NCBI RefSeq assembly: GCF_026015985.1
Contig: NZ_CP110389.1
Coordinates: forward strand, 1,054,001-1,118,000
DNA length: 64,000 nucleotides
Direction: 5' to 3'
Origin: Rhodopseudomonas sp. P2A-2r
Lineage (GTDB): Bacteria > Pseudomonadota > Alphaproteobacteria > Rhizobiales > Xanthobacteraceae
The position numbers and the translations under genes are program-made. The notes under the pieces were generated by a model that saw only the letters and a program-made list of their open reading frames with translations, was not told the DNA's origin and did no database searches. This document shows positions 1 to 9,964 of this stretch, piece by piece. Positions within the stretch are counted from its first letter, which is position 1; every line of letters starts with the position of its first letter.

Positions 1-1
1 G

Positions 2-868
2 CCGAAGCGCCCGGTCAATCCGGAGCCGGAGGAAGGCACGCCGCGGACCCGCAAGGAACTGCCTGTCGTCGCCGATTTCATCCAGGCGGCGCAACAGCAT
101 TTTCAGTTCACGCCGCAGCGTCCTGCCAACGAAATGGAATTCAAGCGCGCTTATGCGCGCGCGGTGACGGCATCCGGCCTGACCCGCGAGCAGGCGGTGC
201 GGGTCTATTCGTTCGAGACCGGCGGCAATGGCGGCTATGACATGCAGTCGGGCCTCAGCGCCAAGCCTGGCTCGCGCGCCATCTCCACCGCGATCGGCTA
301 CAACCAGTTGCTGACCACCAACAGCGTCGAACTGGTTGCCGAGCAGGGCCATGAGATCCTGAAGGTGCTGACCGAGAAGGCTGCGCGCTTGTCGGGTCCG
401 GCGCGCAAGGCGATGGATCACAAGATCGCAGTGTTCAAGCGCATGTACGCCTTCACGCGCACCGTGCCGGACACCTGGAGCGACCACGAAAAGCTCGCCA
501 ACACGCCGCAGGGCTGGGCTGTGCACGCCATGGTGCTGGACATCGACGTCGGTCCGCAACTGCAACTGCACAAGCTGATGACGTCGGTGATCTTCGCGCA
601 GGCAAAAGGCTACACGCGGCCGCTCAGCGCCGCCGAACTGGAGATGATGAATCTCACCGGCGATGGCACCGGGCTCGACATGGTGACCATGCCGCAAGCG
701 CTCCGCGATCAGGTGCCGACTGCCAACTTCTTCCAGCGCGGCGGCTATGAGCGCAATCCGGTCGCGATCCGCCACAACACCGTGGCCAAGCTGCTGGCGA
801 TCACCAACAACCGGATGGACAGCAACAGCAATCTTCCTGGCGCCAAGAATCTGGCAGCGGCATTCTGA
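2..868 (+). CDS. Hypothetical protein, 5' end outside the window (possible lysozyme-like fold)
   Basis: The frame is open from base 2 with no stop before the TGA at 866-868, so the true start lies upstream and the ATG at 134 is internal. At least 288 residues are visible. I do not recognise the family with certainty. The segment SFETGGNGGYDMQSG followed by AIGYNQLL resembles the catalytic Glu and the G-x-x-Q strip of lytic transglycosylase/lysozyme-like domains, which suggests a murein-acting enzyme; this is only a motif resemblance. The visible N-terminus is Pro/Glu/Arg rich and looks like a linker, consistent with a longer exported protein. It is followed by a palindromic repeat and the convergent DUF4167 gene. 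Confidence 0.7.
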   Translation, partial: PKRPVNPEPEEGTPRTRKELPVVADFIQAAQQHFQFTPQRPANEMEFKRAYARAVTASGLTREQAVRVYSFETGGNGGYDMQSGLSAKPGSRAISTAIGYNQLLTTNSVELVAEQGHEILKVLTEKAARLSGPARKAMDHKIAVFKRMYAFTRTVPDTWSDHEKLANTPQGWAVHAMVLDIDVGPQLQLHKLMTSVIFAQAKGYTRPLSAAELEMMNLTGDGTGLDMVTMPQALRDQVPTANFFQRGGYERNPVAIRHNTVAKLLAITNNRMDSNSNLPGAKNLAAAF

Positions 869-890
869 CGTCAAGCCCGTGTGTCCCGCA

Positions 891-1009
891 CGCGGTGCGG
901 CATTCTTATGCCGCTCCGCAGATGCGGGACCCACAGCGCCAACAACTCCTCAAAAGTGGTCCCCGGATCTGCGAAGCGATACTTCGTATCGCATCGCGTC
1001 CGGGGCACG
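891..1009. repeat. Intergenic palindromic repeat, family D
   Basis: A GTGTCCCG-type left end and a GTCCGGGGCAC right end flank nested inverted segments such as GCGATACTTCGTATCGC. Related elements lie at 50222-50320 and 54555-54717, always between genes. It may act as a bidirectional terminator between the converging genes on either side. Confidence 0.6.
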
Positions 1010-1038
1010 AGAGGATGTCGTGTAGCCTGGCTTAGTAC

Positions 1039-1842
1039 TTACGTATTCCCGAAATCGTCACCCGGCGTCACCGGCGCGGGGGCGGCGCCTTCCGGGCGCG
1101 GGCCGTGCGGACGGCGGCGACGGCGCGGCGGAAAGCGCTCGCCGGCGGCGGCATCGAACGGCACCGGACCGTTCACCACCGGCTGCGGGCCGGTGATGAA
1201 GGACGGCAGACGGTCGACGCTGTCGCTGACCGGAATGACCGGCTGTGGCTGCGGTTGAAACTGCGGCTGCGGCTGATGCTGCGGACGCTGATCGCGATGA
1301 TTGTTCTCGCGCGGTTCCCGAGGCTCGCGTGGCTGATACTGCTGATTGTCGCGCGGCTGGTAGGGCTGGCCGTCTCGCTGCTGGTTCTGCTCGCGCGGCG
1401 GCGGCGGATCGCGCGGGACGAACGGCTGCGGCTGCACCGGCACGAAGCCGGGCTCGGCGCCGAAGTTCGAGAACGTCTCGCCGTCGTCGTCGCCGTCCTC
1501 CGAGGCCATCTCGTTTTCAGTGCGCGGCTGCGGCTGGTTCTGACGAAACTGTTCCTGGGCAGCGGCAATCAGGCGGAAGTAGTGCTCGGCGTGCTGGTAG
1601 TAGTTCTCGGCTGCGACCGGATCGCCGGATGAGCGCGCGTCGCGCGCAAGCTGAACGTATTTCTCGGCGACATGAGAGGCAGTACCGCGAATCTTGATAT
1701 CCGGCCCGTTGGACTCGAACACCCGGGTCATGGGATTCTGTCCGCGGCGGTTCTGGTTGTTGTTATTGTTGCCGCCGCCGTTGCTGTTGCGGTTGTTGTT
1801 ATTACGCATCCGCTTGTTGTTGTTATTCTGACCGTTTCTCAT
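1039..1842 (-). CDS. DUF4167 domain protein with Asn-rich N-terminus
   Basis: 267 aa. Residues 1-35 are almost pure Asn/Arg/Gly. Residues about 36-105 match the alphaproteobacterial DUF4167 domain (GQNPMTRVFESNGPDIKIRG, then an alpha-helical VAEKYVQLARDA segment). The rest is a Gln/Pro/Arg-rich tail with many PQPQ and PREP repeats. Composition suggests a basic, largely disordered, possibly nucleic-acid-binding protein; the function is unknown. It is conserved next to prmC and prfA in this family, hinting at a link to translation. It lies 474 bp downstream of prmC, so it probably has its own promoter. Confidence 0.9.
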   Translation of the reverse strand: MRNGQNNNNKRMRNNNNRNSNGGGNNNNNQNRRGQNPMTRVFESNGPDIKIRGTASHVAEKYVQLARDARSSGDPVAAENYYQHAEHYFRLIAAAQEQFRQNQPQPRTENEMASEDGDDDGETFSNFGAEPGFVPVQPQPFVPRDPPPPREQNQQRDGQPYQPRDNQQYQPREPREPRENNHRDQRPQHQPQPQFQPQPQPVIPVSDSVDRLPSFITGPQPVVNGPVPFDAAAGERFPPRRRRRPHGPRPEGAAPAPVTPGDDFGNT

Positions 1843-2316
1843 GTCTCGCCTTTTTACCGATCCAGGATTGTCGTCAAAGAAAGTGTTGTCGCAGGGTGAT
1901 TTTGTGCCACGGGCGCGACACCCGATTCGGGCTCCATCATGCGTGCCCGAGTTGCCATGCAGATCATTGCTGCATCGATCTTGCCGTATGTCGCGTTCGA
2001 CAAAGACGCGTTCCCCAACCGCCGGCGCACATCGCCAGCCGGATCAAATCGTCACCCTGCTAGAATGTGCCCGGGTGTTTTTGCGTGAATTTCAAAGCGC
2101 AATATCAGGCTTTCGTTCGCTTTGCGGTCGCCAGCTGCGCAGCTTCTCAGCCATCGCGCTCAATCTGACCTGCCTGGTGGAACCTTTCACTCGGACGGGC
2201 TCTCTATCGAGAATTCTGACTTCCAGCCGTAAATCTACGGGGCGAGCCAACCCTGAACCGATGTTGTATCTGGAACGTAGTCGCTCCGGGCGGATATTCC
2301 AAGTGGTTTTTTCCGT
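1843..2316. other. Gene-free region upstream of the DUF4167 gene
   Basis: 474 bp with lower GC than the flanking genes and no recognisable gene. A 159-codon plus-strand frame exists but its translation is Ser/Arg/Leu-rich noise. The leader and promoter of the DUF4167 gene presumably lie here; I see no operator, riboswitch or terminator that I can support. Confidence 0.5.
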
Positions 2317-3213
2317 TTAGGTTCCGTCTTGCCCAATGGGTTTCTGCCCGATGACCACCCGGCGGATGCCGGCAAGATCGGCCCTGGGTGGTCCGGGCAG
2401 CGTCAGCCCCGCGGCCTCCATGAGGCGGGCCACCTCGCCGCTCTGGTCGTGGCCGACCTCGACGAGCAGCAGCCCGCCGGGTGCCAGCAGCCGCGCCGCG
2501 TCCGGGGCGATGGTGCGGTAGGCGTCAAGGCCATCGGCGCCGCCGTCGAGTGCGCGGTGCGGGTCGTGCTCGCGGACCTCGATCGACAGGCCCGCGATGT
2601 CCGCAGAGCGGATGTAGGGCGGATTCGACAGGATCACGTCCCAGCCGCCGGCAAGCGCGTCGGCATAGTTGCAGGCCACGAAGCGCGCGCGCGACGCAAA
2701 GCGGAGGTCCCGCGCGTTCTGCCGCGCAGTCTGTAGTGCGGCGACATTGATATCGGTGCCGACGCCGCATGCGTTCGGCAGCTCGGATAGCAGCGCCAGC
2801 AGGATCGCGCCCGAACCGGTGCCGAGGTCGGCGATATCAAGCGGATCGTGACGGCGGTGATCGCCGTCCAGCAATTCGAGCGCCGCTTCGACGATGGTCT
2901 CCGTATCGGGCCGCGGCACCAGCGTATCGGCAGACAGCCGCAGCGGCAGGCTCCAGAACTCCCTGACGCCGAGGATCCTCGCGACGGGCTCGCCGCTGAT
3001 ACGCCGCTGCGCGAAGTCTTGCAGGCGGGATGATTCGTCACCGGTGAGAATGCGCGCTGACGCGCCGATCAGTGCGGTGAAGTCGAGCCCCAGCACGGCG
3101 CCGACAAGCAGTCGTGCATCGAGGTCCGGGGAGTCGATCTGATGCGCGTGCAACCCTGCGGCAAGCGCACGCCGCGCCGCGGCGACGGAAACTCCGGTGA
3201 AGGCATTGGTCAC
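2317..3213 (-). CDS. prmC: Release factor glutamine N5-methyltransferase PrmC
   Basis: 298 aa from the GTG at 3213. Methylates the GGQ glutamine of peptide chain release factors with S-adenosylmethionine. The SAM-binding motif DLGTGSGAI is at residues 129-137 and the catalytic NPPY at 197-200; the N-terminal helical substrate-recognition domain precedes them. The frame stays open upstream to 3372, but that extension is a translation of the repeat at 3229-3462 and is unlike PrmC, so GTG 3213 (VTNAFTGVS) is preferred. It lies downstream of its substrate gene prfA on the same strand, the usual arrangement. Confidence 0.93.
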   Translation of the reverse strand: MTNAFTGVSVAAARRALAAGLHAHQIDSPDLDARLLVGAVLGLDFTALIGASARILTGDESSRLQDFAQRRISGEPVARILGVREFWSLPLRLSADTLVPRPDTETIVEAALELLDGDHRRHDPLDIADLGTGSGAILLALLSELPNACGVGTDINVAALQTARQNARDLRFASRARFVACNYADALAGGWDVILSNPPYIRSADIAGLSIEVREHDPHRALDGGADGLDAYRTIAPDAARLLAPGGLLLVEVGHDQSGEVARLMEAAGLTLPGPPRADLAGIRRVVIGQKPIGQDGT

Positions 3214-3228
3214 GAGCGCCGCCCTTTC

Positions 3229-3462
3229 TTCCCCTCTCCCCCAAGCAGCGCAGCTGCGCAGGCGGGAGAGGGTGTCTCGAAAGCGCGAAGCGCGTTCGAG
3301 ACGGGAGAGGGGCCGTCGCGGCAACAGGAAGCCCTCTCCCGCCCTCACTTCGCCATAGCCGATGCTGCGCATCGGCGTCTATCTTAAGAACGGCGGCCGA
3401 AGGCCGCCTAGGCACCCTCTCCCGCTTCGCGCTGCTGCGCAGCGCTCGGGGAGAGGGGAAGA
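3229..3462. repeat. Long intergenic inverted repeat, family C, between prfA and prmC
   Basis: Starts with CCCCTCTCCC and ends with the complementary GGGAGAGGGG. Inside are further palindromes, for example GCAGCGCAGCTGCGC, TCTCGAAAGCGCGAAGCGCG and GGCGGCCGAAGGCCGCC. A related element is at 47838-48008. A transcript through it would be strongly structured, so it could attenuate or process the prfA-prmC message. Confidence 0.65.
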
Positions 3463-3471
3463 AGGAAGCGC

Positions 3472-4557
3472 TCACGCCGCGTTGCCCTGCGCCGCCAATT
3501 GTGCGGCCTGGTGCTCGGTCGTCAGTGCATTGACCAGCTCGCCCAGCGCCTCGCCGGCGATCACCTGCGGCAGCTTGTAGAGGGTCAGGTTGATGCGGTG
3601 GTCGGTCACGCGGCCCTGCGGGAAATTGTAGGTGCGGATGCGCTCGGAGCGGTCGCCGGAGCCGACCTTTTCCTTGCGCTCGGCGGAACGAATCGAATCG
3701 ATGCGCTGCTGCTCGGCGTCGTAGATGCGCGAGCGCAGGATGTTCATGGCCGAGGCGCGGTTTTTGTGCTGCGAGCGGCTGTCCTGCATCATCACCTGCA
3801 GCCCGGTGGGAATGTGGGTGATGCGGATCGCCGATTCGGTCTTGTTGACGTGCTGGCCGCCGGCGCCCTGGGCGCGCATGGTCTCGATTCGCAGATCCTC
3901 GTCGCGGATCGTCACATCGACCTCCTCGACCTCGGGCATGACCGCCACCGTCGCCGCCGACGTATGGATGCGGCCTTGGGTCTCGGTGTCCGGCACGCGC
4001 TGCACGCGGTGCACGCCGGATTCGAATTTCAGTTTGGCGAAGGCGCCGCGGCCCTGCACCTCGGCGATGATTTCCTTGAAGCCGCCCATGGTGCCTTCGG
4101 ACGCCGAAACGACTTCCACCTTCCACCCCTGCAGAGCGGCGAAGCGCTCATACATCCGGTACAGGTCGCCGGCGAACAGGGACGCCTCGTCGCCGCCGGT
4201 GCCCGCGCGGATTTCCAGCACCACGTTGCGCTCGTCCATGGCGTCCTTAGGCAGCAGCGCGACGCGGATCTCCTGCGCCAGTTCTTCCACCCGAGCTTCC
4301 AGCGCCGGTTTTTCAGCCTGAGCCATTTCACGCATCTCGGCGTCGGTGGCGGCATCCTTGATCATGGCATCGAGTTCGGCGACTTCCCTGGCCGCCGCGC
4401 GATAGGTCTTCACCGCGTCGATCAGCGGGTTCAACTCGGCAAACTCGCGCGTTAGTTTGACGAAATTTTCGCCGCTCATCTGGCTCTGCAACTGGGATTC
4501 CAGTGAGGCGTGGTGGGCGAGCAGGACGTCGAGTTTGGTTTCGGGCAGCAGGGACAT
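3472..4557 (-). CDS. prfA: Peptide chain release factor 1
   Basis: 361 aa starting [10 protein letters not shown] at 4557. It recognises UAA and UAG stop codons and triggers peptide release. The anticodon-mimic P-x-T motif appears as PDT at 189-191, and the GGQ motif that reaches the peptidyl-transferase centre is at 233-235, the position seen in E. coli RF1. Length is normal for the family. The reading frame continues upstream into the antisense of ptsP, but only the segment from 4557 is RF1. It lies 56 bp after ptsP and upstream of prmC. Confidence 0.97.
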   Translation of the reverse strand: MSLLPETKLDVLLAHHASLESQLQSQMSGENFVKLTREFAELNPLIDAVKTYRAAAREVAELDAMIKDAATDAEMREMAQAEKPALEARVEELAQEIRVALLPKDAMDERNVVLEIRAGTGGDEASLFAGDLYRMYERFAALQGWKVEVVSASEGTMGGFKEIIAEVQGRGAFAKLKFESGVHRVQRVPDTETQGRIHTSAATVAVMPEVEEVDVTIRDEDLRIETMRAQGAGGQHVNKTESAIRITHIPTGLQVMMQDSRSQHKNRASAMNILRSRIYDAEQQRIDSIRSAERKEKVGSGDRSERIRTYNFPQGRVTDHRINLTLYKLPQVIAGEALGELVNALTTEHQAAQLAAQGNAA

Positions 4558-4613
4558 GGACGTATCTCGGAATCGCGGAAGGGAGAGGCGGCATTGTGCG
4601 GGAAACAGCCTCG

Positions 4614-6881
4614 CTACAACGACAGCCCCTCGGCCTCGGCAAATTCGGTCAGCTTCTGCCGGATCGACACGCTGCCCGACGGCGCGGCGAGCAGCGGCGC
4701 CATCATCGCCTCGGCCTTGCTGGCGTCTACATCGAGGACCAGCGCCTTCACCGGACCGTGCGCGGTGGCGGACAGCGACAGCGAACGATAGCCGAGCGCG
4801 ATCAGCGCCAGCGCGCCGATCGGCGTTGAAGCCATCTCGCCGCACAGCGAGGCGTGCTTCCTGGCGGCGTTGGCCTTCTGCACGATTTCGCGCAGCACCC
4901 GCAGGATCGGCGCCGACAGGGTGTCGAAGCGCTCCGACACCTTGGCATTGCCGCGATCGACCGCGAACAGGAACTGGAACAGGTCGTTGGAGCCGACCGA
5001 GACGAAGTCGACCTTCTTCAGCAGCTCGTCCATCTGGTAGAGCAGGGCCGGCACCTCGACCATGGTGCCGACGTCGATGCGTTCCGGCAGCGAATGGCCA
5101 TGCTGGCGCAAATAGGTCAATTCGCGTTCGATGATCGCCTTGGCCTGATCGAACTCGGCGACCTCGGAAATCATCGGGAACATGATGCGCAGTGTGCGAC
5201 CGCCGCCGGCGCGCAGCAGCGCGCGGATCTGGCCGCGCAGCAGGCCGGGCCGGTCGAGGCCGAGGCGAATCGCGCGCCAGCCCAGCGCCGGGTTCTCCTC
5301 GGTGATGGTTTCCATATAGGGCAGCGCCTTGTCGCCGCCGATATCCAGCGTGCGGAAGGTCACCGGCTTGGGGCCGGCGGCGTCGAGCACTGCGCGATAC
5401 AGCGCCAGCTGGTCGCTGGAGCGCGGCAGGCTTTCGCCGACCATGAATTGCAGCTCGGTGCGGAACAGGCCGATGCCGGCGCTGCCGGTGTCGTCGATAT
5501 GCGGCAGGTCGATGATCAGGCCGGCATTGATCATCAGGTCGACCTTCTGGCCGTCCTTGGTCACGCACGGCCGGTCGCGCAGCGCCGAATACTGCGCCTG
5601 CCGGCGGGCGCGGAAGCGCACCCGTTCGGCATAGGCCGATTCGATTTCCTGGGACGGCCGGATGTAGATCGAGCCCGAGGTGCCGTCGACAATGATGGCA
5701 TCGCCGGGATCGGCAATGCCCGGCGCATTGGCGACTTCGCCGATGGCGGGAATGCCGAGCGCGCGCGCCACGATGGAGACGTGGGAATTGGCGGTGCCTT
5801 CTTCCAGCACCAGGCCGCGCAGCTTCTTGCGGTCGTAGTCGAGCAGGGCGGCGGGACCCATGGAGCGCGCGATCAGGATGGCGTTGTCGGGCATCTGCTC
5901 GCGCGACGGCGCGTGATCCTGGCCGACCAGCTGGCGCATCAGGCGATGGCCGAGATCCTCGAGGTCATGCAGCCGGTCGCGCAGATAGGGATCGGTGGAG
6001 CGCAGCATCCGCGCGCGGGTGTCGGACTGTACGCGCTCGACAGCCGCTTCGGCGGTGAGGCCGGTAGCCACCGCCTCGTGCAGCCGGTGCGACCAGCCAT
6101 GGTCGTTGGCGAACATCCGGTAGGCTTCCAGCACGTCGCGATGCTCGCCGCCTTCGGCGACGTCGCCGCGTTCCAGCATGCGGTCGAGGTCGGCGCGCAG
6201 TTTGGCCAATGCGGTGTCGAGCCGCTTGATTTCCTTGGGCAGATCTTCGGCGATGTAGTTGGTGATGACCACGCGCGGCTCGTGCAGCACCACGTGGCCG
6301 AGCGCGATGCCGTCGGACAGAACAGCGCCGGTCTTGTGCAGCGAATGGCGGGCGGCGGGCTCGGCGCCCGGCTGGGCCAGCGCCGACAGCTCGCCGGAGG
6401 CGATCATCTCGGCCAGCACCATGGCCGTGGTCTGCAGCGCCTCGACTTCTTCCTCGACGTAAGTGCGCTTGGCGCGGTTCTGCACCACCAGCACGCCCAG
6501 CGTGTTGCCAGCGCGCAGGATCGGCACGCCCAGGAACGAGTGGTAGATTTCTTCGCCGGTTTCCGGGCGGAACGAGAACGCCGGATGGCTCTGGGCGTCG
6601 TTGAGGTTGAGCGGGGTGGCCTCCGATGAGACCAGACCCACGAGGCCCTCATGGGCGCTCAGCACGGTCTGGTGGACCGCGCCGCGGTTGAGGCCTTCGG
6701 TGGCGTACAGCTCAAGGGTATTGTCGACCCGCAGCACATAGGTCGAGCACACCTCCGCCACCATGTTGGCGGCGATCAGCACCACGATCTTGTCGAGGCG
6801 TTCCTGAGCGCTGACCTGCTCCGCCATCACTTCGCGGAGCCGTCTCAGCAAGACGCGGGGGCCACCCGACGCGCTCCGCAT
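4614..6881 (-). CDS. ptsP: PTS-Ntr enzyme I (phosphoenolpyruvate-protein phosphotransferase PtsP)
   Basis: 755 aa. First enzyme of the nitrogen phosphotransfer chain: it takes phosphate from phosphoenolpyruvate and passes it to NPr and then EIIA-Ntr. Domains in order: GAF sensor (about 25-160), PEP-utiliser N-terminal domain (about 185-310), mobile domain with the phospho-histidine H367 in [12 protein letters not shown], and the TIM-barrel PEP-binding domain at the C-terminus. The GAF domain separates PtsP from sugar-PTS enzyme I; in this family it senses glutamine. It sits downstream of lysC and upstream of prfA on the same strand, an order common in Bradyrhizobiaceae. Confidence 0.96.
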   Translation of the reverse strand: MRSASGGPRVLLRRLREVMAEQVSAQERLDKIVVLIAANMVAEVCSTYVLRVDNTLELYATEGLNRGAVHQTVLSAHEGLVGLVSSEATPLNLNDAQSHPAFSFRPETGEEIYHSFLGVPILRAGNTLGVLVVQNRAKRTYVEEEVEALQTTAMVLAEMIASGELSALAQPGAEPAARHSLHKTGAVLSDGIALGHVVLHEPRVVITNYIAEDLPKEIKRLDTALAKLRADLDRMLERGDVAEGGEHRDVLEAYRMFANDHGWSHRLHEAVATGLTAEAAVERVQSDTRARMLRSTDPYLRDRLHDLEDLGHRLMRQLVGQDHAPSREQMPDNAILIARSMGPAALLDYDRKKLRGLVLEEGTANSHVSIVARALGIPAIGEVANAPGIADPGDAIIVDGTSGSIYIRPSQEIESAYAERVRFRARRQAQYSALRDRPCVTKDGQKVDLMINAGLIIDLPHIDDTGSAGIGLFRTELQFMVGESLPRSSDQLALYRAVLDAAGPKPVTFRTLDIGGDKALPYMETITEENPALGWRAIRLGLDRPGLLRGQIRALLRAGGGRTLRIMFPMISEVAEFDQAKAIIERELTYLRQHGHSLPERIDVGTMVEVPALLYQMDELLKKVDFVSVGSNDLFQFLFAVDRGNAKVSERFDTLSAPILRVLREIVQKANAARKHASLCGEMASTPIGALALIALGYRSLSLSATAHGPVKALVLDVDASKAEAMMAPLLAAPSGSVSIRQKLTEFAEAEGLSL

Positions 6882-7148
6882 GTGCTGACACCCTCCCCGC
6901 GAGGCCGGCGCGCCGAAATCTTCGCGCCAGCACTAAGTCCCAGAAAACAATAGAATTTTAGACATCATGCCGCAATGGACATGAAGGCCCAGACCGACTC
7001 AGATTGTACGCAACCGCGCCACTCAACCGCAACGACCGCCCGCTCTGGCCGTATAGCGAATTGAAGCCAGTTTTGCCAAGCAAAACGCCTGCCACCGGCA
7101 GAAACACACCGTTCGGCTCAAAACGCCGATAATTTAAAGAAAAATCTT

Positions 7149-8403
7149 CTACGCCTTGTCCAGTCCGTAGAGGGTGTGCAGCGTCCGCACCGCCAGTTCC
7201 GTGTAGGCGGCGTCGATCAGCACCGAAAACTTGATTTCCGAGGTGGTGATGGCGCGGATGTTGATCTGACGCTCCGACAAAGCGGCGAAGGCCTGGGCGG
7301 CGACGCCGGCGTGGCTGCGCATGCCCGAGCCGATCACCGAGACCTTGGCGACGTCGGTGGCGCTGTCGATGCGGGCATAGCCGATCCTGGCCTTGGCCGA
7401 AGTGATGGTCTCCTTGGCGCGAGCATAGTCTGACGCCGGCACCGTGAAGGTCAGGTCGGTGGTCTTGCCGTCCTCGGAGACGTTCTGCACGATCATGTCG
7501 ACGTTGATGTTGGCCTCGGCCAGCGGCACGAAGATCGAGGCGGCGACCCCCGGCTTGTCCTCGATCTGGCGGACGGAGATCTGGGCTTCGTCCTTGGAAA
7601 AGGCGATCCCGGTGACGACGTGGCTTTCCATGATTTGTTCCTCGCTGCAGATCAGCGTGCCCGGCGGCGTGCCGTGGGGATCGATGTCTTCGGGTTTGTC
7701 GAAACTTGAGCGCACGAAAATCGGCATATTGTGGACCATGCCGACTTCCACGGAGCGGACCTGCAGAACCTTGGCGCCCTGCGAGGCCAGTTCCAGCATT
7801 TCCTCGAACGCCACCTTGTTGAGGCGCTGCGCCTTCGGCACCACGCGCGGGTCGGTGGTGTAGACCCCGTCGACGTCGGTGTAGATGTCGCAGCGGTCGG
7901 CCTTGATGGCCACGGCGATCGCCACCGCGGAGGTGTCGGAGCCGCCGCGTCCCAGCGTGGTGATGCGGTTGGTGTCCGGATTGATGCCCTGGAACCCGGC
8001 AATCACTGCGACTTCCTTGCGCGCCTTGAAGCGGTCGATCAGCTCGGAGCCGTCGATCTCCAGGATCTCGCGCCGAGGCATGGGCGTCGGATGTCTTGAT
8101 GGGGATCTGCCAGCCCTGCCAGGAGCGCGCCTGGATACCGATGGTCTGCAGCGCGATGGCCAGCAGGCCGGCGGTGACCTGCTCGCCGGAGGCGACGATG
8201 GCATCGTATTCGCGGGCATCGTGCAGCGGCGAGACCTCGCTGCACCACGCCACCAGCTCGTTGGTCTTGCCGGACATGGCCGAGACCACCACGGCGACGT
8301 CGTGGCCGGCGTCGACCTCGCGCTTGACGTGACGGGCGACGTTGCGGATGCGGTCGATATTGGCGACGGACGTGCCGCCGAACTTCATGACGAGGCGACC
8401 CAT
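7149..8403 (-). CDS. lysC: Aspartate kinase, interrupted by a +1 frameshift
   Basis: Phosphorylates aspartate, the first step to lysine, threonine and methionine. The first 112 residues, from [15 protein letters not shown] at 8403 through [11 protein letters not shown], are in one frame; the remainder, from [13 protein letters not shown] through [11 protein letters not shown] and two C-terminal ACT domains, is in another. The switch is at about 8063-8072, where one surplus base in CGCGAGATCC breaks the frame. Removing it gives 417 aa, the normal length. Both halves are well preserved and include the K-F-G-G nucleotide motif. Sequence error is more likely than a pseudogene because this pathway is essential. 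Confidence 0.9.
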
Positions 8404-8557
8404 GACGACTGGTGCATTCCCTGAGAACTGCGGGTAAAGATACCGCCCACGCAGACGCGGTGGCGAAAAGGCGCGTATACATAACGGCGCCACGGGGGCA
8501 AGCAACCCGGGGTCCGCGACGCCTGGAACACATCGAGAAAAGGCAACTGGATCGGTT

Positions 8558-9025
8558 ATGGGGCGCTATATCGACGATATCCTGCAGCCGGGCGAGAAAG
8601 TGCTGTATTCCAGCAGTCTGCATTGGGTTGTCTATGGGTGGGCGATTGCGGCGTGGATCGCAGCCGCAGCCTTGCTGGTGGCGACGCGATACACGCTCAA
8701 TGAGAGTTTGATCCTGTTTTGCCTGGCCTGCTCGGCCGTGGTGGCGCTGGTTGCGCTGTACTGGTCAATGCGCGCCTGGTTCCGACGCTGGACTACGGAG
8801 ACCGATGTCACCAACCTGCGGGTGGTGCACAAGGAAGGCTTCATCACGCGGAAAACCTTCGAGATCAGCATCGATAAGGTCGCCAGCGTTAACGTCAATC
8901 AGGGCATCATGGGACGAATCCTGGACTATGGTGACGTCACGATTGAAAACATGGGCGACGCCGAGCTGATCATCCGAACGATTGCTTCTCCATTGGCGTT
9001 CCGCAGTCACATTACCGCGCGATAG
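8558..9025 (+). CDS. Membrane protein with bacterial PH domain
   Basis: 155 aa. Two hydrophobic segments (about 24-45 and 51-71) are followed by a cytoplasmic domain with the pattern TETDVTNLRVVHKEGFITRK and ISIDKVASVNVNQGIMGRIL, characteristic of the bPH_2 (DUF304/YdbS-like) family. The role is unknown; such proteins are thought to act at the membrane. It is divergent from lysC (154 bp apart) and 18 bp upstream of ubiG, so it may be co-transcribed with ubiG. Confidence 0.85.
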   Translation: MGRYIDDILQPGEKVLYSSSLHWVVYGWAIAAWIAAAALLVATRYTLNESLILFCLACSAVVALVALYWSMRAWFRRWTTETDVTNLRVVHKEGFITRKTFEISIDKVASVNVNQGIMGRILDYGDVTIENMGDAELIIRTIASPLAFRSHITAR

Positions 9026-9043
9026 GAATAACGGGCTCAAGCC

Positions 9044-9802
9044 ATGTCCATGCAATCAGCTTCTCCCAGCGCCGCATCAGCGTCCGTCGATCCTGCCGAA
9101 GTCGCAAAATTCTCGAAGCTGTCCGAGCAGTGGTGGGATCCCAAGGGCAAGATGGCGCCGCTGCACAAGATCAATCCGCTGCGCCTGACCTATATCCGCG
9201 ATGCCGCCTGCCGCAAGTTCGAACGCAACGTCAAAAGCCTGAACTGCCTGGCGGGCCTGCGTATGCTCGATATCGGCTGCGGTGCCGGTCTGTTGTGCGA
9301 GCCGTTCACCCGGCTCGGCGCCCAGGTGATCGGCATCGATCCCTCGGCGACCAACATCGCCGTCGCCAAACTGCATGCCGACAGGGCGCAGATGTCGATC
9401 GACTACCGCTGCACCACGGTGGAGGAGATGGATCCGCGCGAGCGCTTCGATATCGTGCTGGCGATGGAAGTGATCGAGCACGTGGTCGATGTCGGCGCTT
9501 TCCTCGACCGCTGTGCGCTGATGCTGAAGCCCGGCGGGCTCATGGTGGTCTCCACCCTGAACCGCAACTGGAAGAGCTTTGCGCTCGGCATCGTCGCCGC
9601 CGAATACGTGCTGCGCTGGCTGCCGCGCGGCACCCATCAGTGGGACAAGTTCGTCACCCCCGACGAACTCACCCATCACCTGGCGCGCAACAAGCTGGCT
9701 ATCACCGAACAGTCCGGCGTGGTCTACAGCCCGCTCGCCGATCGCTGGAGCCTGTCGTCCGACCTGGACGTCAACTACATGGTGGTGGCCGAAGGCGTCT
9801 GA
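9044..9802 (+). CDS. ubiG: Ubiquinone biosynthesis O-methyltransferase UbiG
   Basis: 252 aa. Carries out both O-methylations in ubiquinone synthesis. SAM motif I MLDIGCGAGLL is at residues 74-84, with the acidic post-motif GIDPSATNI after it. The segment EQWWDPKGKMAPLHKINPLR near the N-terminus is diagnostic for UbiG. Start ATG 9044 gives a normal length with an 18 bp gap from the PH-domain gene. It is followed by a palindromic repeat. Confidence 0.96.
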   Translation: MSMQSASPSAASASVDPAEVAKFSKLSEQWWDPKGKMAPLHKINPLRLTYIRDAACRKFERNVKSLNCLAGLRMLDIGCGAGLLCEPFTRLGAQVIGIDPSATNIAVAKLHADRAQMSIDYRCTTVEEMDPRERFDIVLAMEVIEHVVDVGAFLDRCALMLKPGGLMVVSTLNRNWKSFALGIVAAEYVLRWLPRGTHQWDKFVTPDELTHHLARNKLAITEQSGVVYSPLADRWSLSSDLDVNYMVVAEGV

Positions 9803-9830
9803 CGCTTCTTCGGATGTTCCAGTTTCACGG

Positions 9831-9930
9831 TCCTCATGGTGAGGAGCGCAACGTTTGGTGCGCGTCTCGAACCATGAAGCGTTTGTCGCATCCTTCGAGA
9901 CGCGGTCGAAGACGGCCGCTCCTCAGGATC
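9831..9930. repeat. Intergenic palindromic repeat, family B
   Basis: TCCTCATGGTGAGGAGC at the left end and GCTCCTCAGGATCAGG at the right end, with GTCTCGAACCATGAAG and CTTCGAGACGCG between. A sister copy is at 23873-23969. It lies between the convergent ubiG and the unknown exported gene and may help end transcription. Confidence 0.65.
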
Positions 9931-9964
9931 AGGACGTCTGCTGGCGAGCGCGGCAAGCCACAGG

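Noticed and set aside
1841..2320. 159-codon plus-strand frame in the gap between the DUF4167 gene and prmC
   Set aside because: The translation is Ser/Arg/Leu-rich with no domain, overlaps the DUF4167 start antisense, and has no ribosome site; likely chance.
3214..3372. 53-residue N-terminal extension of PrmC
   Set aside because: It is translated from the family C repeat and does not resemble PrmC; GTG 3213 fits the family start.
3229..3462. CRISPR-like array from the repeated CTCTCCC units
   Set aside because: The units are inverted, not direct, and spacing is irregular; it is a palindromic element.
4854..6629. 591-codon plus-strand frame opposite ptsP
   Set aside because: Antisense shadow of a well-conserved gene in high-GC DNA; His/Gln/Ala-rich with no domain.
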